Source: Gnetum montanum
Lineage: Eukaryota > Streptophyta > Gnetopsida > Gnetales > Gnetaceae
DNA: 64,000 nucleotides
Assembly (NCBI GenBank): GCA_015680685.1
Contig: MNCI01005943.1
Coordinates: 1 to 64,000, forward strand
Direction: 5' to 3'
Part shown: one piece after another, positions 45,151 to 57,334 of the stretch
Numbering within the stretch: the stretch's first letter is position 1
Layout: each line of letters begins with the position of its first letter
Program-made: the position numbers and the translations under genes
Notes under the pieces: model-generated
What the model saw: only the letters and a program-made list of their open reading frames with translations
What the model was told of the DNA's origin: nothing
Database searches by the model: none

Positions 45151-47259
45151 AATGATGTAGCATTTTCTGAAATCTATTGGGGCTAATCTTTACTAATGAA
45201 ATAGAGAGAAATTTATTCACTAGTTTTGTCTATTAATATTGTAGGTTGGTTCTAAATTTATTTGACTCTGAACATGCTTCATACCTCCTTGATCCCCTAG
45301 CTCACAATTTCAAGTAACTACTAAGTTGCTTATTATAGGTTTGTAATTTCTTTGTTCTACTATCAGTGTGGAAGTACTAGATCATGCCTGATTAGCTCTT
45401 GTGGCTATTATGTTATATTTTAATGTCTATGTTGTAGTTTTATCTATTATAGAAATCAATTAGAGTGATAACTAAAATCAGTTATAAGTTCATTGTAGAA
45501 ATTATAACCTTGCAATGTAATAAGACACTTTTTGGCAAATAATCCTAGAATTTGTATTATTGTTTCATATTGGGATGCACTTTTTGAAAAGATAAGCTAT
45601 TCATTGTTGGCTTATTCTTGAAAAAGATAAGTACTTTTATGCTTCATTCCTAGAAATAGGGTGAATACCTTTTCTTATTCAAAAATAGATAATAATTTTT
45701 TGTAGCCTAGAAATAGACTATAGAGTTATGTTTCAAGCTTAGAAATAAGATCCTTTTCTAATAACCTTATCCTTGACACATTGTCTAGTACCTTGTGAGT
45801 CTCTCAAATAGGTTCAAAAACAATATAGAACTCAAGTGGAATGTGGCTCAATGCTCACCAAGCTTAAAACACATGTTAACAAATAACTTGTTAATGTTAA
45901 CATTATAATCGAAGTGATATATATATAACTTGCATATATAAAAAATACAATATAAGCTAGTTAGTCATTCCCTTGCTCTATTCATAGGGACTACTAGCTA
46001 AATCCTCTAGATTTATCACCACATGCTAGTAGTTGGAGTCACACTCTTAAAAATGCATGCACTATCCCATAGAATGTCCCACGACATACTTGGCTAACCC
46101 CGATGTATAGTTAAACTATGCAACCCTTCCAAGTAAGGTCCTACTAAGTGGAGTATGAAGGAAGGTCATCGCCTTATCTAACTACTACATGGAACGGTTA
46201 TACTAGTATGTTCTAAAGACATAAGAAGCAAAGAACTCCTTGCATCCTTATGGTCTCCAAATTGTGGGGAATGTAGTAGGTCCTCATCAACCTTACTACC
46301 TCTCTCACAATTCCCTTCCCTTCCCCTCCCCACAACACCTCCACACAACACACAACCCCACACCAGTCGCGTTTCATGGAAACGCTACCTACTATAAGTG
46401 ATCCTCGTTGTGGTAACATAACAACAAATGTAGTTCCTCTCCCACACATTTGGTAACCGGGGTTGTTTCTTTGGAACAATCACTAAAAGCCATGTAAATA
46501 TTTTCTGTATGACCATGGTAGCTTTATCACTTATGGTTTAGTCCCTATTTGATATAGGGTAATGCATGATAACCTAAAAGCATAGCCTAAGTAACCCATG
46601 AGGTTGCTACAAAATAACTGATGAGGATTCCATTAATTCTATGGAAGTAATTCATGATACTTAGAATCAAATATAAAGAATCTTAGGTTTCATAATGTCC
46701 AAAAACTAGGGTCAATAACCCTAAATCTTCTTTTTGAACTTAAACTTCTTTTCAAGACATGCTTTCTTTGTAGCATCAGACACCCAAGCCAAGAGCAGTA
46801 CCATTTTGAAATTGATATGTCCACTCTTCTATGCCTTTCCTAAGATGTAGAATTCATAGAAGGTTTCCTATGTAGTTTGTTGTTATAATGCAAGAGGACA
46901 CATTGATCTATATAGAAAAATGAGTCCAAGGCATCCATTGAATTATCTCCCAAAATGTCTAGGAGAATCAAGATCAATATAGTCTGATACCTATGTGAGA
47001 CTTAAGTTCCATTGTCTCTAGATTCCTTCAAAATACTCCAAGCATTCCCTAAATTAAGATAGGCTTCCACAAGTTTTCACCCACTAGAACCTGAGTTAAC
47101 CACATGTCATGCCTCTTCTAACCAAGTTGTTCCTTATTCTCTTAAAGTTATTTTTTGTAGATATACTATATATGGGATTTCCAACCCATCACTAAAGTAG
47201 CCATAGTACGAGATCAATTTCTTGCTCTTGATAGAAGTCTAGGATCAAATGTTCTTAGG
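45151..47259. other. Unassigned sequence
   Basis: I see no convincing gene. The part to about 45900 is AT-rich. The part from 45900 to about 46600 is less AT-rich and contains a pyrimidine-rich run (46310-46360, CCCTTCCCCTCCCC). It could be the 3' LTR and 3' region of the element whose integrase remnant lies at 47260-47783, since on the minus strand that is where they should be, but I could not define LTR ends. Confidence 0.4.
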
Positions 47260-47783
47260 ACCTCAAATTTTCCTACAATTTCCATCATTAGAATCCAAAT
47301 GATATTTCTAGTAGATCAAAAATTCTACTTTCATCTCAAGATCATGCCCAATGATCCTAAAATTTCTAATGCAATCCACTCTCTTACCTTGTATTAATTG
47401 CATACTAGACTACTCTTAAATTGAAATACTTCTTTTTGAACAAGAAAATTCATTACACAAGGCCTTCAACATACTCACATGAAAAACTGTATGGACTTGG
47501 TTCATATTAATAGGGAGATAAATCTGATATGTTATCCCATTGACCTTATTAGTAATTCAAAAGGGATCATTATACAGCTACATCAAGTTGGAGGTGATAC
47601 CCTACTTTGGTTTAAATTTAAGAGAATCTAATTTCAAGAAGACCCAAATTTGCAAAGATAAATTCATGGTGTTGGCACTTCAAATCTACATATATTTTTT
47701 TCATATGTTACATATGATAGCACTTTCTAGTAAAATTATATATAATCAATCTCATCATCCCCTTTCCCCATATATCATACATT
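47260..47783 (-). pseudogene. Ty3/Gypsy integrase C-terminal remnant X
   Basis: On the minus strand, continuous pieces read F-I-F-A-N-W-V-F-L-K-L (about 47680-47640), then after a damaged G-P-F (D-P-F, about 47565) ITNKVNGITYQIYLP and NQVHTVFHVSMLKAL (about 47530-47455). This is the GPY/F module of a Ty3/Gypsy integrase. It is a second copy of 290-808, in the same orientation. It ends where element C's gag sequence begins. Confidence 0.8.
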
Positions 47784-49620
47784 ATCTTCTCCAGCTTGTA
47801 GCTCACCTTAAGAACCATAATCAAGGGGACCATCGAGATAAGTAAGATTAAGGATGTAGATGTTCAAGAAAAGCACATTACCATGAATGAAGGGGTAGTA
47901 GAGGGCATCGTAGGCACCATGATCAAGGCCTCGATGAGCCTCTATTTGCTACCCAATGTATGCTTAACATCATAGAGGCAATTAGAATCCCAACAAGGCA
48001 TGTGAAAGATAGTCAGATAAAATGATTAGACATGAACAATATTCCTCGATTTGAAGGAGGATATAAATCTGATTTGTAGAATCATCTTCAATATTTCCAA
48101 GATGCATGTGCCTTCCAAAACATATAAAATGAATGGAAAAAACTAAAGTTATTTCCTAGGACACTTATCAAAGAAGCAAAGAACTGGTATCGGTCCTTAG
48201 AACCAAAATTTATCAAATGATGGAGTACCATGCTTCAAATGTTTAATGATAAGTATCAAATGTACTCCTGGGTTTCCAACTTAAGGAAGTAGATTCAAGG
48301 GTGTAAACAAGGAGCACACAAACCCTTGGATCCTACAATTGACCAATACTATGCCTTAATGCACAAATGTCCTAGCCATGATTATTCTCAATTGGCTCAA
48401 CTCCACCACATTGTAGATGGGCTTTGTAATAAAACAAAGAAAAGCCTTGGTATCGATGACGAAGGGTGATTTTTAGAACTAACTACCTATCAGGTACAAA
48501 GGTTAATAGAGTAGGTAGCTAAAGAGAAGGGCAAACTCAGAAAAAGAGAAAATGTAGAGGAGTACAACTACGATCCTTCCATCTGCAAGCATGAGGTTTG
48601 ATTTTGTGACAGTAAGGAGAAATCCATATTTGATGAGGGAATGCATAAAAAAGTCTTACCACTTCAAAAATTCCAATTTGAACTTATAGCAAAGGTTGAT
48701 CAATTAAGAGACTCCATGGATAGCCAATTTCAAGCTATCCTCAAAATTGTTGAACAGTCTCGAGAACAAGGTAGTGATCATGAGTGCAAGAGGTGCAAAG
48801 AACTTGAATGTGCATATTACAAAGGTAAATGCAAAATTGCTATAATAGAAGAGGTTGTGGATAGTGAATTAGATGATGATCATGGATGTGATGTCTACCA
48901 GTATGAACATCCTAAGGGATGTTTCCCCATTGTGTCACATCTTCAGGAGTTTAGGGTGTATGCCTTACATTCATGACTTACACAAAGGCAAACATCTAGA
49001 AGGTTGCCTTATCCTTAATGTAATATCTGAAAATTTTTCCAACAACAACTATATTATCTAAGTGGAGCTCCACTAGCAATTGTATGAATAGTACCAACAA
49101 TGGTAGCAACCACAATCATGGGCACTTGCATCGCCAAGGAAACTATACCCTTACTGGTAGCTTGATCCATATGGTTACCATGTTCAGCAACCCATGTCTC
49201 CACGTGACTCTTCTAGTCATGTTTCTAATATATAGCTTTACTACCACCCTTTTGAGTACTATCGAACTCCTTCTCCACATGAAAGAAGGGGTGTCACCTC
49301 CTATACTTATCCTCCTCCTGTCCCTACACACACTCTTCTACTAGTTGCACAACTACCACCTACTCCACCAATGCAGGATGAACTACATACTCAATCGCAA
49401 CAACACAATGCTACAAGGGCTATTAATTTGCATCCTAATCATCAATCAAAGGGATCAATTGCCTAATCAAAGAAAAGACCTTTCTTTTGACCCCGTAGTC
49501 CACCTAAGCCTTCACCTACATCCACGGTTGACAACCATGATCCTACCTCTTCCTTCATATCCAATTCCTTTCGGCCTCCTTCAAACCAAACTCCACCAAG
49601 GATCCATAACCTAATACTTA
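47784..49620 (+). pseudogene. gag: gag of element C, broken
   Basis: It starts within the Arg/His linker; the amino-terminal domain is lost. The core is at about 48030-48500: N-N-I-P-R-F-E-G-G-Y, KLKLFPRTLIKEAKNWYRSL, K-P-L-D-P-T-I-D-Q-Y-Y-A-L. The stretch 48641-48976 is open and carries the knuckle C-D-V-Y-Q-Y-E-H-P-K-G-C-F (about 48886), in which the second Cys is Tyr. A Tyr/Pro/His tail follows to about 49600. Stops and shifts are common. Confidence 0.82.
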
Positions 49621-50260
49621 CTCACATTGTGTCTAATTGGATCTATGTAGGAGACCTTCTAAGGAAATTAGCTGATCTTGGAAGTCCTCTAGTTTATTTG
49701 TAGATTACTAGGAATGAACCATGCAAGGCTCTTCTCAATTTAAGTTCTGGTGTTAATTTGATTTCTCATTAGATGTATACTACTTGGAACCTACCTACTC
49801 TTAAGAAAAGCAACATCATATTGGAATTGGCAAACCAATCCATCACTATTCCAGTAGGACTGGTAGAAGACATTGTGACCACTGTCTATGGGTGGTCTTA
49901 TCCTACCGACTTCCTAGTAATCAAAGTCGAGAATTACAAAGGGGACTTTCTAATCATCATGGGAAGGGCATGGCTAAGCACCATAGATGCAAGAATTGGC
50001 ATAAGAGATATTTCCTTGGAAATATCTAAAGAAAATACATTTGGAAAGATTGAGAAGAAGAGAGTTCCATGCATAGTGTACATCCATAGTGGGTGCAATT
50101 GTGTGCAAAAACTTTGGGCCATAAAGCAAACATGTATCTCTACATGCAAGTAGTGTGTGCCAGAAATAGAAATTTAAAGGTTTTTGTATGTAGTAGGCAC
50201 AAAATAGGAGGGCACCTAGTGGTTGACCACTAATTCAAAAAGTAGCACACTTTTCATGGA
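49621..50260 (+). pseudogene. pol: Protease of element C
   Basis: C-K-A-L-L-N-L-S-S-G-V-N-L-I-S (about 49728-49770): the catalytic Asp is Asn and Gly is Ser. The open stretch 49773-50153 carries IILELANQSITIPVGLVEDI, GWSYPTDFLVIKVENYKG, LIIMGRAWLSTIDARIGI and KKRVPCIVY. The fold is clear but the active site is lost. Confidence 0.87.
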
Positions 50261-50640
50261 ACCAGTTGAGAGCTTGACATGTGAATATGTCACGAGCATG
50301 GATAAACTTGAGCAAGTTCATCACCAACTCTTTAATGATACAAATGATGATACCTATTGAAGAGAGTTAGAATTTTCTAAGAACTTCAAGTAATAGCCCC
50401 TTGAACTAAAAAAATTACTAGCTGGAATGAAATATGTATCTTTGAAAAATAAGAAGCTAGCTATAATCAATGCAAGACTTGCTCTAGAATAGAAATAGAT
50501 GCTATTGAAAGTAGTTGAAAGATGGTCAACAGCTTTTTCTTGGTCATATCGTGAACTCACATGGATTGATCCTAGGATATGCTAGCATTGCATTTACACT
50601 GACCTAGCCATGAAGCCAATATGATAGCCACAAAGGTGGT
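50261..50640 (+). other. Element C protease-RT linker
   Basis: Polyprotein linker with S-L-T-C-E-Y and the block P-L-E-L-K-K-L-L-A-G-M-K-Y-V-S-L (about 50400-50445), interrupted by TAG codons. This is where the B/D deletion begins. Confidence 0.65.
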
Positions 50641-51400
50641 TGAACTCCAAATTGAAGTAAATCGTCAACAAGGAAATTGAGCAACTTCTCAAGGTGGGGT
50701 TATTCTATCCCATTGCAGATAGAAAGTGGGTTAGTCCACTCATAATTCTACCAAAGAAAGGTGGTAAGTGGTAGGAAGACATTGATTTTAGGCTGTTGAA
50801 TATGGAAACATTTAAGAATCACTTTCTGTTGCCATTTTTCCATTTGTTGACCAGGTGCTTGACATAATATCAAGGCATTGCTACTACAGCTTCCTAAATG
50901 GTTATAGTGGCTATAACCAAATTCAAATTGCACCAAAGGATCAAGTAAAGATAATGTTCACAAGTCCTTGGGGGACTTTTTCATATCATAAGATGCCTTT
51001 TGGTCTATGCAATGCTCCTGCCACATTTCAATGCTTAGTCTTGAGCATCTTTCAATAGAAAATTGGTAGTGGTGTATAAGTCTTCATGGATGAATTCTCC
51101 ATCTATGAAGCTACATTTTAGAAAGCTATGGACCACCTTGAGAAAGTGCTAAAATAATGTGTCAAGAATAACTTGTAGCTCAATTGGTAGAAAAGTCACA
51201 TCATGGTCTAGGAGGGCATTGTATTGAAACATAAAATCTCATAAGCAAGAATTAAGGTGGATCTTGAAAAAATAAGGTTCATTTAAGGAATAACTCGTTA
51301 GCTAGAAACAATTAAGATGTTTGATCATTCCTTGGACACATTGGCTACTATCAGTGTTTCATAGAGAATTTCTCTAAGATCACAAAATTATTGGTCAAGC
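50641..51400 (+). pseudogene. pol: Reverse transcriptase of element C
   Basis: W-V-S-P-L-I-I-L-P-K-K-G-G-K-W and D-I-D-F-R-L-L-N (50728-50800) are followed by a frameshift near 50835, then CYYSFLNGYSGYNQIQIAP, MFTSPWGTFSYHKMPFGLCN and APATFQCL (open 50855-51058). In F-L-N-G the motif-A Asp is Asn. The active-site box is VFMDEFSIYEATF, with F-M-D-E at 51083-51094. HLEKVLK and the thumb region follow with stops. Confidence 0.9.
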
Positions 51401-51870
51401 TAATAGAGAAAGATGCTCCCCATTGTCTAAACCATAGAATGTGAGAAAGAATTTCAATAATTGAAGGAAAAGCTTGTAGCAATTCCAATCCTACAAGCAC
51501 TAGACTAGTCTAGATCATTTTACATCATGAGGGATGCATTGAATTATGCTTTGAGGGTTGTGCTGACATAGTTAGATGATAAGAAATGTCCATACCACAG
51601 CCTCTACACCAACTGAAGAATTATGGATGCACAATTGAACTACACCACTACAAAAAAAGAATTGATGGCAGTGGTGTTTGCTTTAGAGAAGTTCAGGCAT
51701 TATGTGCTTGGATACAAGGTGTTTGTGCACATGGATCATAGTGCCATCTGCTTCCTAATGAAAAAACCAATGTGAACCCCCATGTCATATGATGGTTGGT
51801 GATCTTATAGGAATTCGATCTTACAATGGTAGATCGAAAGGGAACTGATAATATGGTGTCTAATCACTTG
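51401..51870 (+). pseudogene. pol: RNase H of element C
   Basis: I-E-C-E-K-E-F-Q, I-P-I-L-Q-A-L-D, then M-R-D-A-L-N-Y-A-L with the first Asp, TTKKELMAVVFALEKFRHYV with the Glu, GYKVFVHMDHSAICFLM with the Asp (51655-51760). The spacing matches element F. TAG codons interrupt it. Confidence 0.87.
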
Positions 51871-52049
51871 TCTTGGTTGCAATGGGATGACAAAGAGGAA
51901 TAAGGCTCATGATCTGATACATTTTTTGATGAACTCCTCTTTGCTAGAGCAATAACTGCACATATGTGCAATAAGTCAAAATGGTATGATAATATTCTCA
52001 CATATCTTCTGACTTAAGAGATGCCATAAGGGTTGGACCATTGAAGAAA

Positions 52050-53322
52050 ACAACAATTTCGTCATTAGGTAAAGCACCTCATGGAGATCAATGGACACCT
52101 CTACAAGGTGTGCACTAATGGCCTAGTTCGTTGGTGTGTCCCTGATGCTGATCAATTACACATGCTCTAAGACACTCATGAGGGTCCTTGTGGAGAACAC
52201 TATGCTAGGAGATATATGACAATTAAAATCTTGATGGCAAGGTACTATTGACCAACACTCTTCAGGGATGCTTACCATTTCATCTACTCTAGTGAACAAT
52301 GCCAACGGGATGGTGGAATGACTACTCAAATGGAGGGACCTCAATAATGGATTTAACCATTAGAACCATTCGATATTTGGAACATTGATTTCATGGGTCC
52401 CATCATGCCCATGTCAAATCAAAAGGTGTACATCATAGTCACTATTGACTATTATACAAAATGGATAGAAGTGGAAGTCTTCATTAACTGTACATCCTCT
52501 ACTACTACTCAGTTTATACAACAAAATGTTGTAAATAGGTTTGGTGTGCCACGTGCATTGATTTTTTATAATGGAACTCATTTTATAGGTACTACTTTTC
52601 GGAAGCTCATGCAATTCTTAGGTGTTGAACACAAACTCACAACACCTTACCATCCCCAAGCTAATGGTCAAGATAAGGTTAGTAATAGGGAAATCACAAT
52701 AATGCTAACAAGAATTGTTAGTAAGTATAGGAAAGACTAGAGCACAAAACTCAATGATGCCTTTTGGGCCTATTGCACAACATGGAAACTTCCTATAGGT
52801 TACTCTTCCTATGAGCTTATGTACAACAAACTACCAACACTTCCTATTCAATTTGAACTTCATACACTTTCGGCAACTTATGACCTTGACCTTGACTTAA
52901 GTCTAGCCCAAATAGAAAGATTTATGAATCTCAACCTACTAGAAGAAAATCGATTAATGGCCTTATCATCTAATGAGTTGCACAAGGCTTATAATAAAAA
53001 GTTTCATGACCTAAAAATTAGAAAAGTTAACTTTCAACCATGACATAAGGTTCTCTACTAGAACCCCACACATGTACTTCAACACACTAAGTTCTAGGAA
53101 TTGTGGGAAGGACCTTATATCATTTATGAAAATTTTCCTTCAAGGGCCATGATGATCTATAAACCTAAGAGCCCAAATAAGAAATAGTTGATCAACATCC
53201 AACAAATTAAGCCTTTATATGACCATACACCAACTAACACAATAAGAACCTCATCTGATGGACAACCTCACTCCATATTTCAGATCTTCTTCTTTCAACT
53301 TAGTCATGGGGGAGATGGCTAA
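52050..53322 (+). pseudogene. pol: Integrase of element C
   Basis: The zinc-binding part reads THEGPCGEHYARRYMTIKIL and S-S-E-Q-C-Q (52168-52310), where one Cys is lost. The core is open at 52393-52740: MGPIMPMSNQKVYIIVTIDY, NRFGVPRALIFYNGTHFIG (second Asp has become Tyr) and TTPYHPQANGQDKVSNREI (catalytic Glu region altered). The second open part (52819-53043) precedes the C-terminal G-P-Y-I-I-Y-E-N-F-P-S and ends SHGGDG then TAA at 53320-53322. This is the best-preserved integrase in the window but lacks catalytic residues. Confidence 0.9.
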
Positions 53323-55032
53323 CTATGCTAACCATTGAAGCAACTCCTTAGTATTTTAACTTTTTTGTTTTACATATTTTTCATTTTACAACTTTATGTT
53401 TTATATATTCTTTGTTTTACATCTTTTTGTTTTTATGTTATTAATCTTTTCTAATTTTTGTTTTACACCATTATTAGTACATTTGATATTTCTTAAATAA
53501 TTTACACTTTCTTCTATATTTTCTTTTATTTGGTTTCTAACTTTACTTAATAAGTGCTAGGTACATTGGTAATGCATTACTTGATGGTGGTATGTACTAT
53601 TTTTGTTATTTGATTATTGGTGTCTAGTTTCTAGCTTTGAATTTTATTACAAATAATTATGACATGGTTTCTTTTTCATGTAATAGGTAGTGAGTCCACA
53701 ACATCCACCCATCCACACACTCTATGATTTTCCTTGTTTTGGAAACGTGTAGTTTCTTTTTCACTAATAAAAATTTAATAAATTTGTAACTTTGGTAGTT
53801 TCTAGAATTGGTAAGGATTCAAAGGTTTGAATAGGATGTGGCTTCAAGGGGATTTGGTATTCTTTGTACTTTTCTCTTTGCCTAGGTGCATGTGTGTTTG
53901 CATGAATTTCTTACCATTTCAGCCAATCAATAAAGGAAGTTGAATAAGTCCTTGCATGGTGTGGTTCTCATAAAAAATGATGGGAATTCAAAGCACACCC
54001 CTTGGACAAAATAAATGCATAAGTTTTTTCATGGTGTCATTCTCATCAAGAAAAAAAGAAGATGAGGATTCAAAGCACACCCCTTCAACAAAATAAATGC
54101 ATGTGTCTTTGCATAGTTTGATTTCCATTTCAAAAAAATTTATAAAAATTAAAAACACACCCCTTAGAAAAAATAAATGGGCTACAAGCACTAGTTATGG
54201 GACTTGTCTCCTCTAACTAAGGAACTTCCTTAGTTCCTACTTCTTCTCTAATTTGGAATGGTGGTTGTTGTATGGGAGCACGCTTGTGTCTTAGGGAATG
54301 GATTGGTTTTAGAATGTCAATGAAAAGTCACTAAAAGTGATTGGTTTTGGTCCAAACTAAGGATGAATCCTATCAAGTCATTTAACTACAAAATCCACAA
54401 GGGACTTCATGTGACTATAATTAGGAACTCCATTCCACTCTCTCTCTCTCTTATCCATCTATGCTTTTCATATTCCACCTCACTACTAGTTTCATGTTTT
54501 GGTTCGATGTCCTAGTTTGATGTGTCAAAATTCTTAGTTAGTTACTTTTAGGTTTTTGTAGTTAACCTTCTGTAATTATTAATCATACACAGAGCCCATG
54601 GACTCTTTGGTTTGAAGTTATGCAAGTGCATAAAAGGCCTATGGCTTCTTTGGGGAGGACCCACTTGCATATCTTTTGGTTGGGTTAGTTAAGTTCTTTA
54701 CCCTTAGACATCTTTATAATCAAATTCTTTCTATTTACCCCATCAATGACATCCAGTTGTACACATCTTCACAATATTTTTTAGTGAATTATTATTTTCA
54801 TTGTTGTGAATTCTTATACCCTCTTCAAATATTTTCTTGTATTGAACTTTTTCAAATTTAATGAACCGCTTAATTTAATTAACCCCACCTATCAGCCTTC
54901 CTACCAACACTATCAAAGAAACCAATCTACCACAATGACAACTTAGCTGAGTGTAACCACTGATGAGATAAGGCATTTAATCACTATGTGTTACACATTA
55001 CATACTAATTCATGATCCTATTGTGATCGCAG
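53323..55032 (+). other. Element C non-coding spacer
   Basis: T-rich start with weak TTTGTTTTACAT repeats (53360-53470). Shared blocks: AGGATGTGGCTTCAAGGGGA near 53836, GGGCTACAAGCACTAGTTAT near 54180 and TCTTTGGGGAGGACCCACTT near 54650. A local repeat of ATTCAAAGCACACCCCTT occurs at 53987, 54068 and, diverged, 54150. It ends GATCGCAG, acceptor-like, at 55032. Confidence 0.8.
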
Positions 55033-55350
55033 TGGGAAGCATGGACTAGAAGTGAGACTATCTTCACCAAGGATGATGCAGTAGTACCACACAATGAGGA
55101 TCATTCATGATCAATGGATTTCTTCTTTCTCTCTATCATTCTCCTACTGCCAAGAGGTGTTGGATGTCAATATTCTTTAAGGTGTTCACTCCTCTTCTCA
55201 CGAACACCCAATGTTGTAAAAATTGTAATTTCATACACTTGGGCATTCAGAGTCTATATGTCTATTTCATCTGAGTCAGTTTGTCATGTCAATCAATAAT
55301 CCCATACATACCCAATATGTTATATTGTAAAGAACTTGGCCCTCCTGTTC
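55033..55350 (+). pseudogene. ORF3 start relic of element C
   Basis: TGGGAAGC follows the acceptor-like GATCGCAG; compare ATGGAAATC in B at 38931. No ORF3 body follows; the region resembles B's 38931-39265 (AAGGTGTTCACTC, TGAACACC-like words) and leads to the polypurine block. Confidence 0.5.
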
Positions 55351-55388
55351 TTCACTTAAGGACGAGTTTTCATTTAGACATGGGAGTA
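55351..55388 (+). other. Polypurine tract, element C
   Basis: TTAAGGACGAGTTTTCA then TTTAGACATGGGAGTA ends at 55388, directly before the LTR start TGATGAATC. Confidence 0.87.
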
Positions 55389-56241
55389 TGATGAATCACC
55401 ATTTGATGTTGGCTATAATGTTATGTATGCGACATCGAGGCTTGGATCCAACATTGGATGTTTGATGTTAGGTTATATACCCTGAGTCTATAAATATTTT
55501 GCTTAGGCTCTAGTTTTCGTAGTAATTCATTAGTCAATTTTCAGTTTTCAAGCAAGGTAGAGAAGCTATTACTATTTCTTCTCCCTAGAATTAGAATATT
55601 TTTTGAGTGCCTACAAAAGAAGTCTAAAGTATGTACAGTTCTTTGTTTGAGCATTAATGTACTTGAGCATAGTAGTGTGACGAGAATAAAATGACCTCTT
55701 TTGAAAATCCTTACAACATTTGGAATAGCTTAATATTTTCTTTACTTTCTTGCAATCTACTTTCTTATTCTTTACTTTAATGCATTTGATTAAGCAATTT
55801 ATTTCTAGAAATTACTGAACATGAGCACAACCACTTCAAGCATTCATATAGTACTTGGTAACCTAGAAATGCTTAATGTTTGGTAGCTCAGTAGTGTTAT
55901 ATGTGTTTAAGATGTGTCCAGAAAAGTCGGGCAGTTACTTGTGTTAGGCTAACTAGGCAATAAGCACTAGTTTTCAATCTACTCTACCCTTATTCTTGTT
56001 GTAGGTGATTACATCCATAAAATATAAAAATGATAAAAAATCATATACCTCAATTACACTTAAACCATACCCTTTAGCTTAATAAGTGTAGTTGGGAAGA
56101 CAACAAATGTTCTCAATGTCATTTCACATCCTAGAGGAACTAGTGTATGAGATAACTATAGGTCCATAGAATTCAACTAGATTGCATCTAATACCTTAGT
56201 GATTTGTATGGTTGTGTGTAGGGATCCCTTGCCACTTATTA
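55389..56241 (+). mobile_element. Element C 3' LTR
   Basis: 853 bp, starting TGATGAATCACC. TATA box GTCTATAAATATT near 55486. R/U5 carries AAATATAAAAATGATAAAAA (56018) and the closing block GTATGGTTGTGTGTAGGG. The end is decayed to CACTTATTA. The flanking bases GAATG (56242) would be the right target duplication; the left one is lost. Confidence 0.87.
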
Positions 56242-57334
56242 GAATGGATCTGTATTGGATCATCTTAATGATAGATTTCACTAAGGATCCCATGTGGCCA
56301 AGATGTAGATTTTTGCTCTTCCACTCTCTTTCTACCATTCTAGTACTTCATTTTCTCTCATCACATAGCCTCATACCATTGTTAATTAATAGTTTTGTTT
56401 TATTTTTTACATAATCCTCAGACAATCCCACACATGGGTAGAGTATTTAACTTGAATAACCATTCATCATCCAGGATGCCTATAGACTTCTTATGATGAG
56501 GTTATGTAAGGACATGTTAAGCATAAGCCTTCTTTAGAGAGGACCCACTTGCATATCTTTTGGTTTCCTTTGGTTCAAACCTCATATCCATGGGCCTCAT
56601 TTACATCTCAAAAAATCTTGACACCTTGCATTGTCTAGTTTTATGCTAATTTGGTTTAAGGAACATCTTCTATTTACCCATTCCATAGAATCATAATGCC
56701 CTAATTTCTAAAACTTATAACCTCAATTGTGTTGTTATGTTTTCCCAATTTTTTGGCTTCCATTTGGCTCTTATTTAGACCTTAAAATTGTTTAAAATTC
56801 CTCTACATTTCAAGTTAAAAAATGGTTGTAAATAGTTGCATTGGCGCATCCCCATTGATGCAACACAAAAATACTATAAATAAGTGTGAAAATTAGCTTA
56901 ATTTTCACATTTTTCTCCAAACATTTAAGGATATTTTGTAAATTTTCAAAGCCCATAGCCTTTTAAAAGCCATAACGGTCCAACCACTTATCTATTTTTA
57001 CCTATTCTTCAATCCTTAAGCTTCTAGAGGTATAGTTTTCTTAGAAAATTTTTTAGAAATTTTTCTAATTCACTGAGAATATGTTAAAATAATATTAAAT
57101 TAATGATCATAAGAGTTAATATCAACAATCAACCATTGTTAAAGCACGAATAAAGTAATATCATATGCCTGCAATCAGTAAATATGAACTTAACAATAAA
57201 ATTCCAACTTTTAACCAATAAACTTAACCTGATCAAATAAAGAAAGGTATCTAAATTAAACAAGGTTATATCTTAAAAACTAATCCAAGATTATATTTGT
57301 GAATTTTTATGGTACCTAGGTGAGGACTATAGGA
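56242..57334 (+). mobile_element. Element J spacer (E-type element)
   Basis: Non-coding. It is a close second copy of E's spacer: 56242-56510 matches 30470-30750, 56510-57030 matches 32460-32990, and 57040-57332 matches 40130-40412. It lacks the solo LTR and element B, so it serves as the empty-site reference for both. It ends GAGGACTATAG. Confidence 0.88.

Larger units (their letters stand above)
47784..56241 (+). mobile_element. Element C: Athila-like retrotransposon with full pol, 5' LTR missing
   Basis: It contains gag from its linker region, protease, RT, RNase H, integrase, spacer, an ORF3 start relic, polypurine tract and a 3' LTR. The 5' LTR, PBS and gag amino end are replaced by the integrase remnant X. 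The 3' LTR ends inside spacer sequence of element J, so C inserted into a J/E-type spacer. It is an autonomous-type copy but heavily mutated. Confidence 0.88.

Noticed and set aside
46178-46479. Minus-strand ORFs of 61 and 88 codons
   Set aside because: No family resemblance and no support from context; they lie in unassigned, possibly LTR-derived sequence with a C-rich run.
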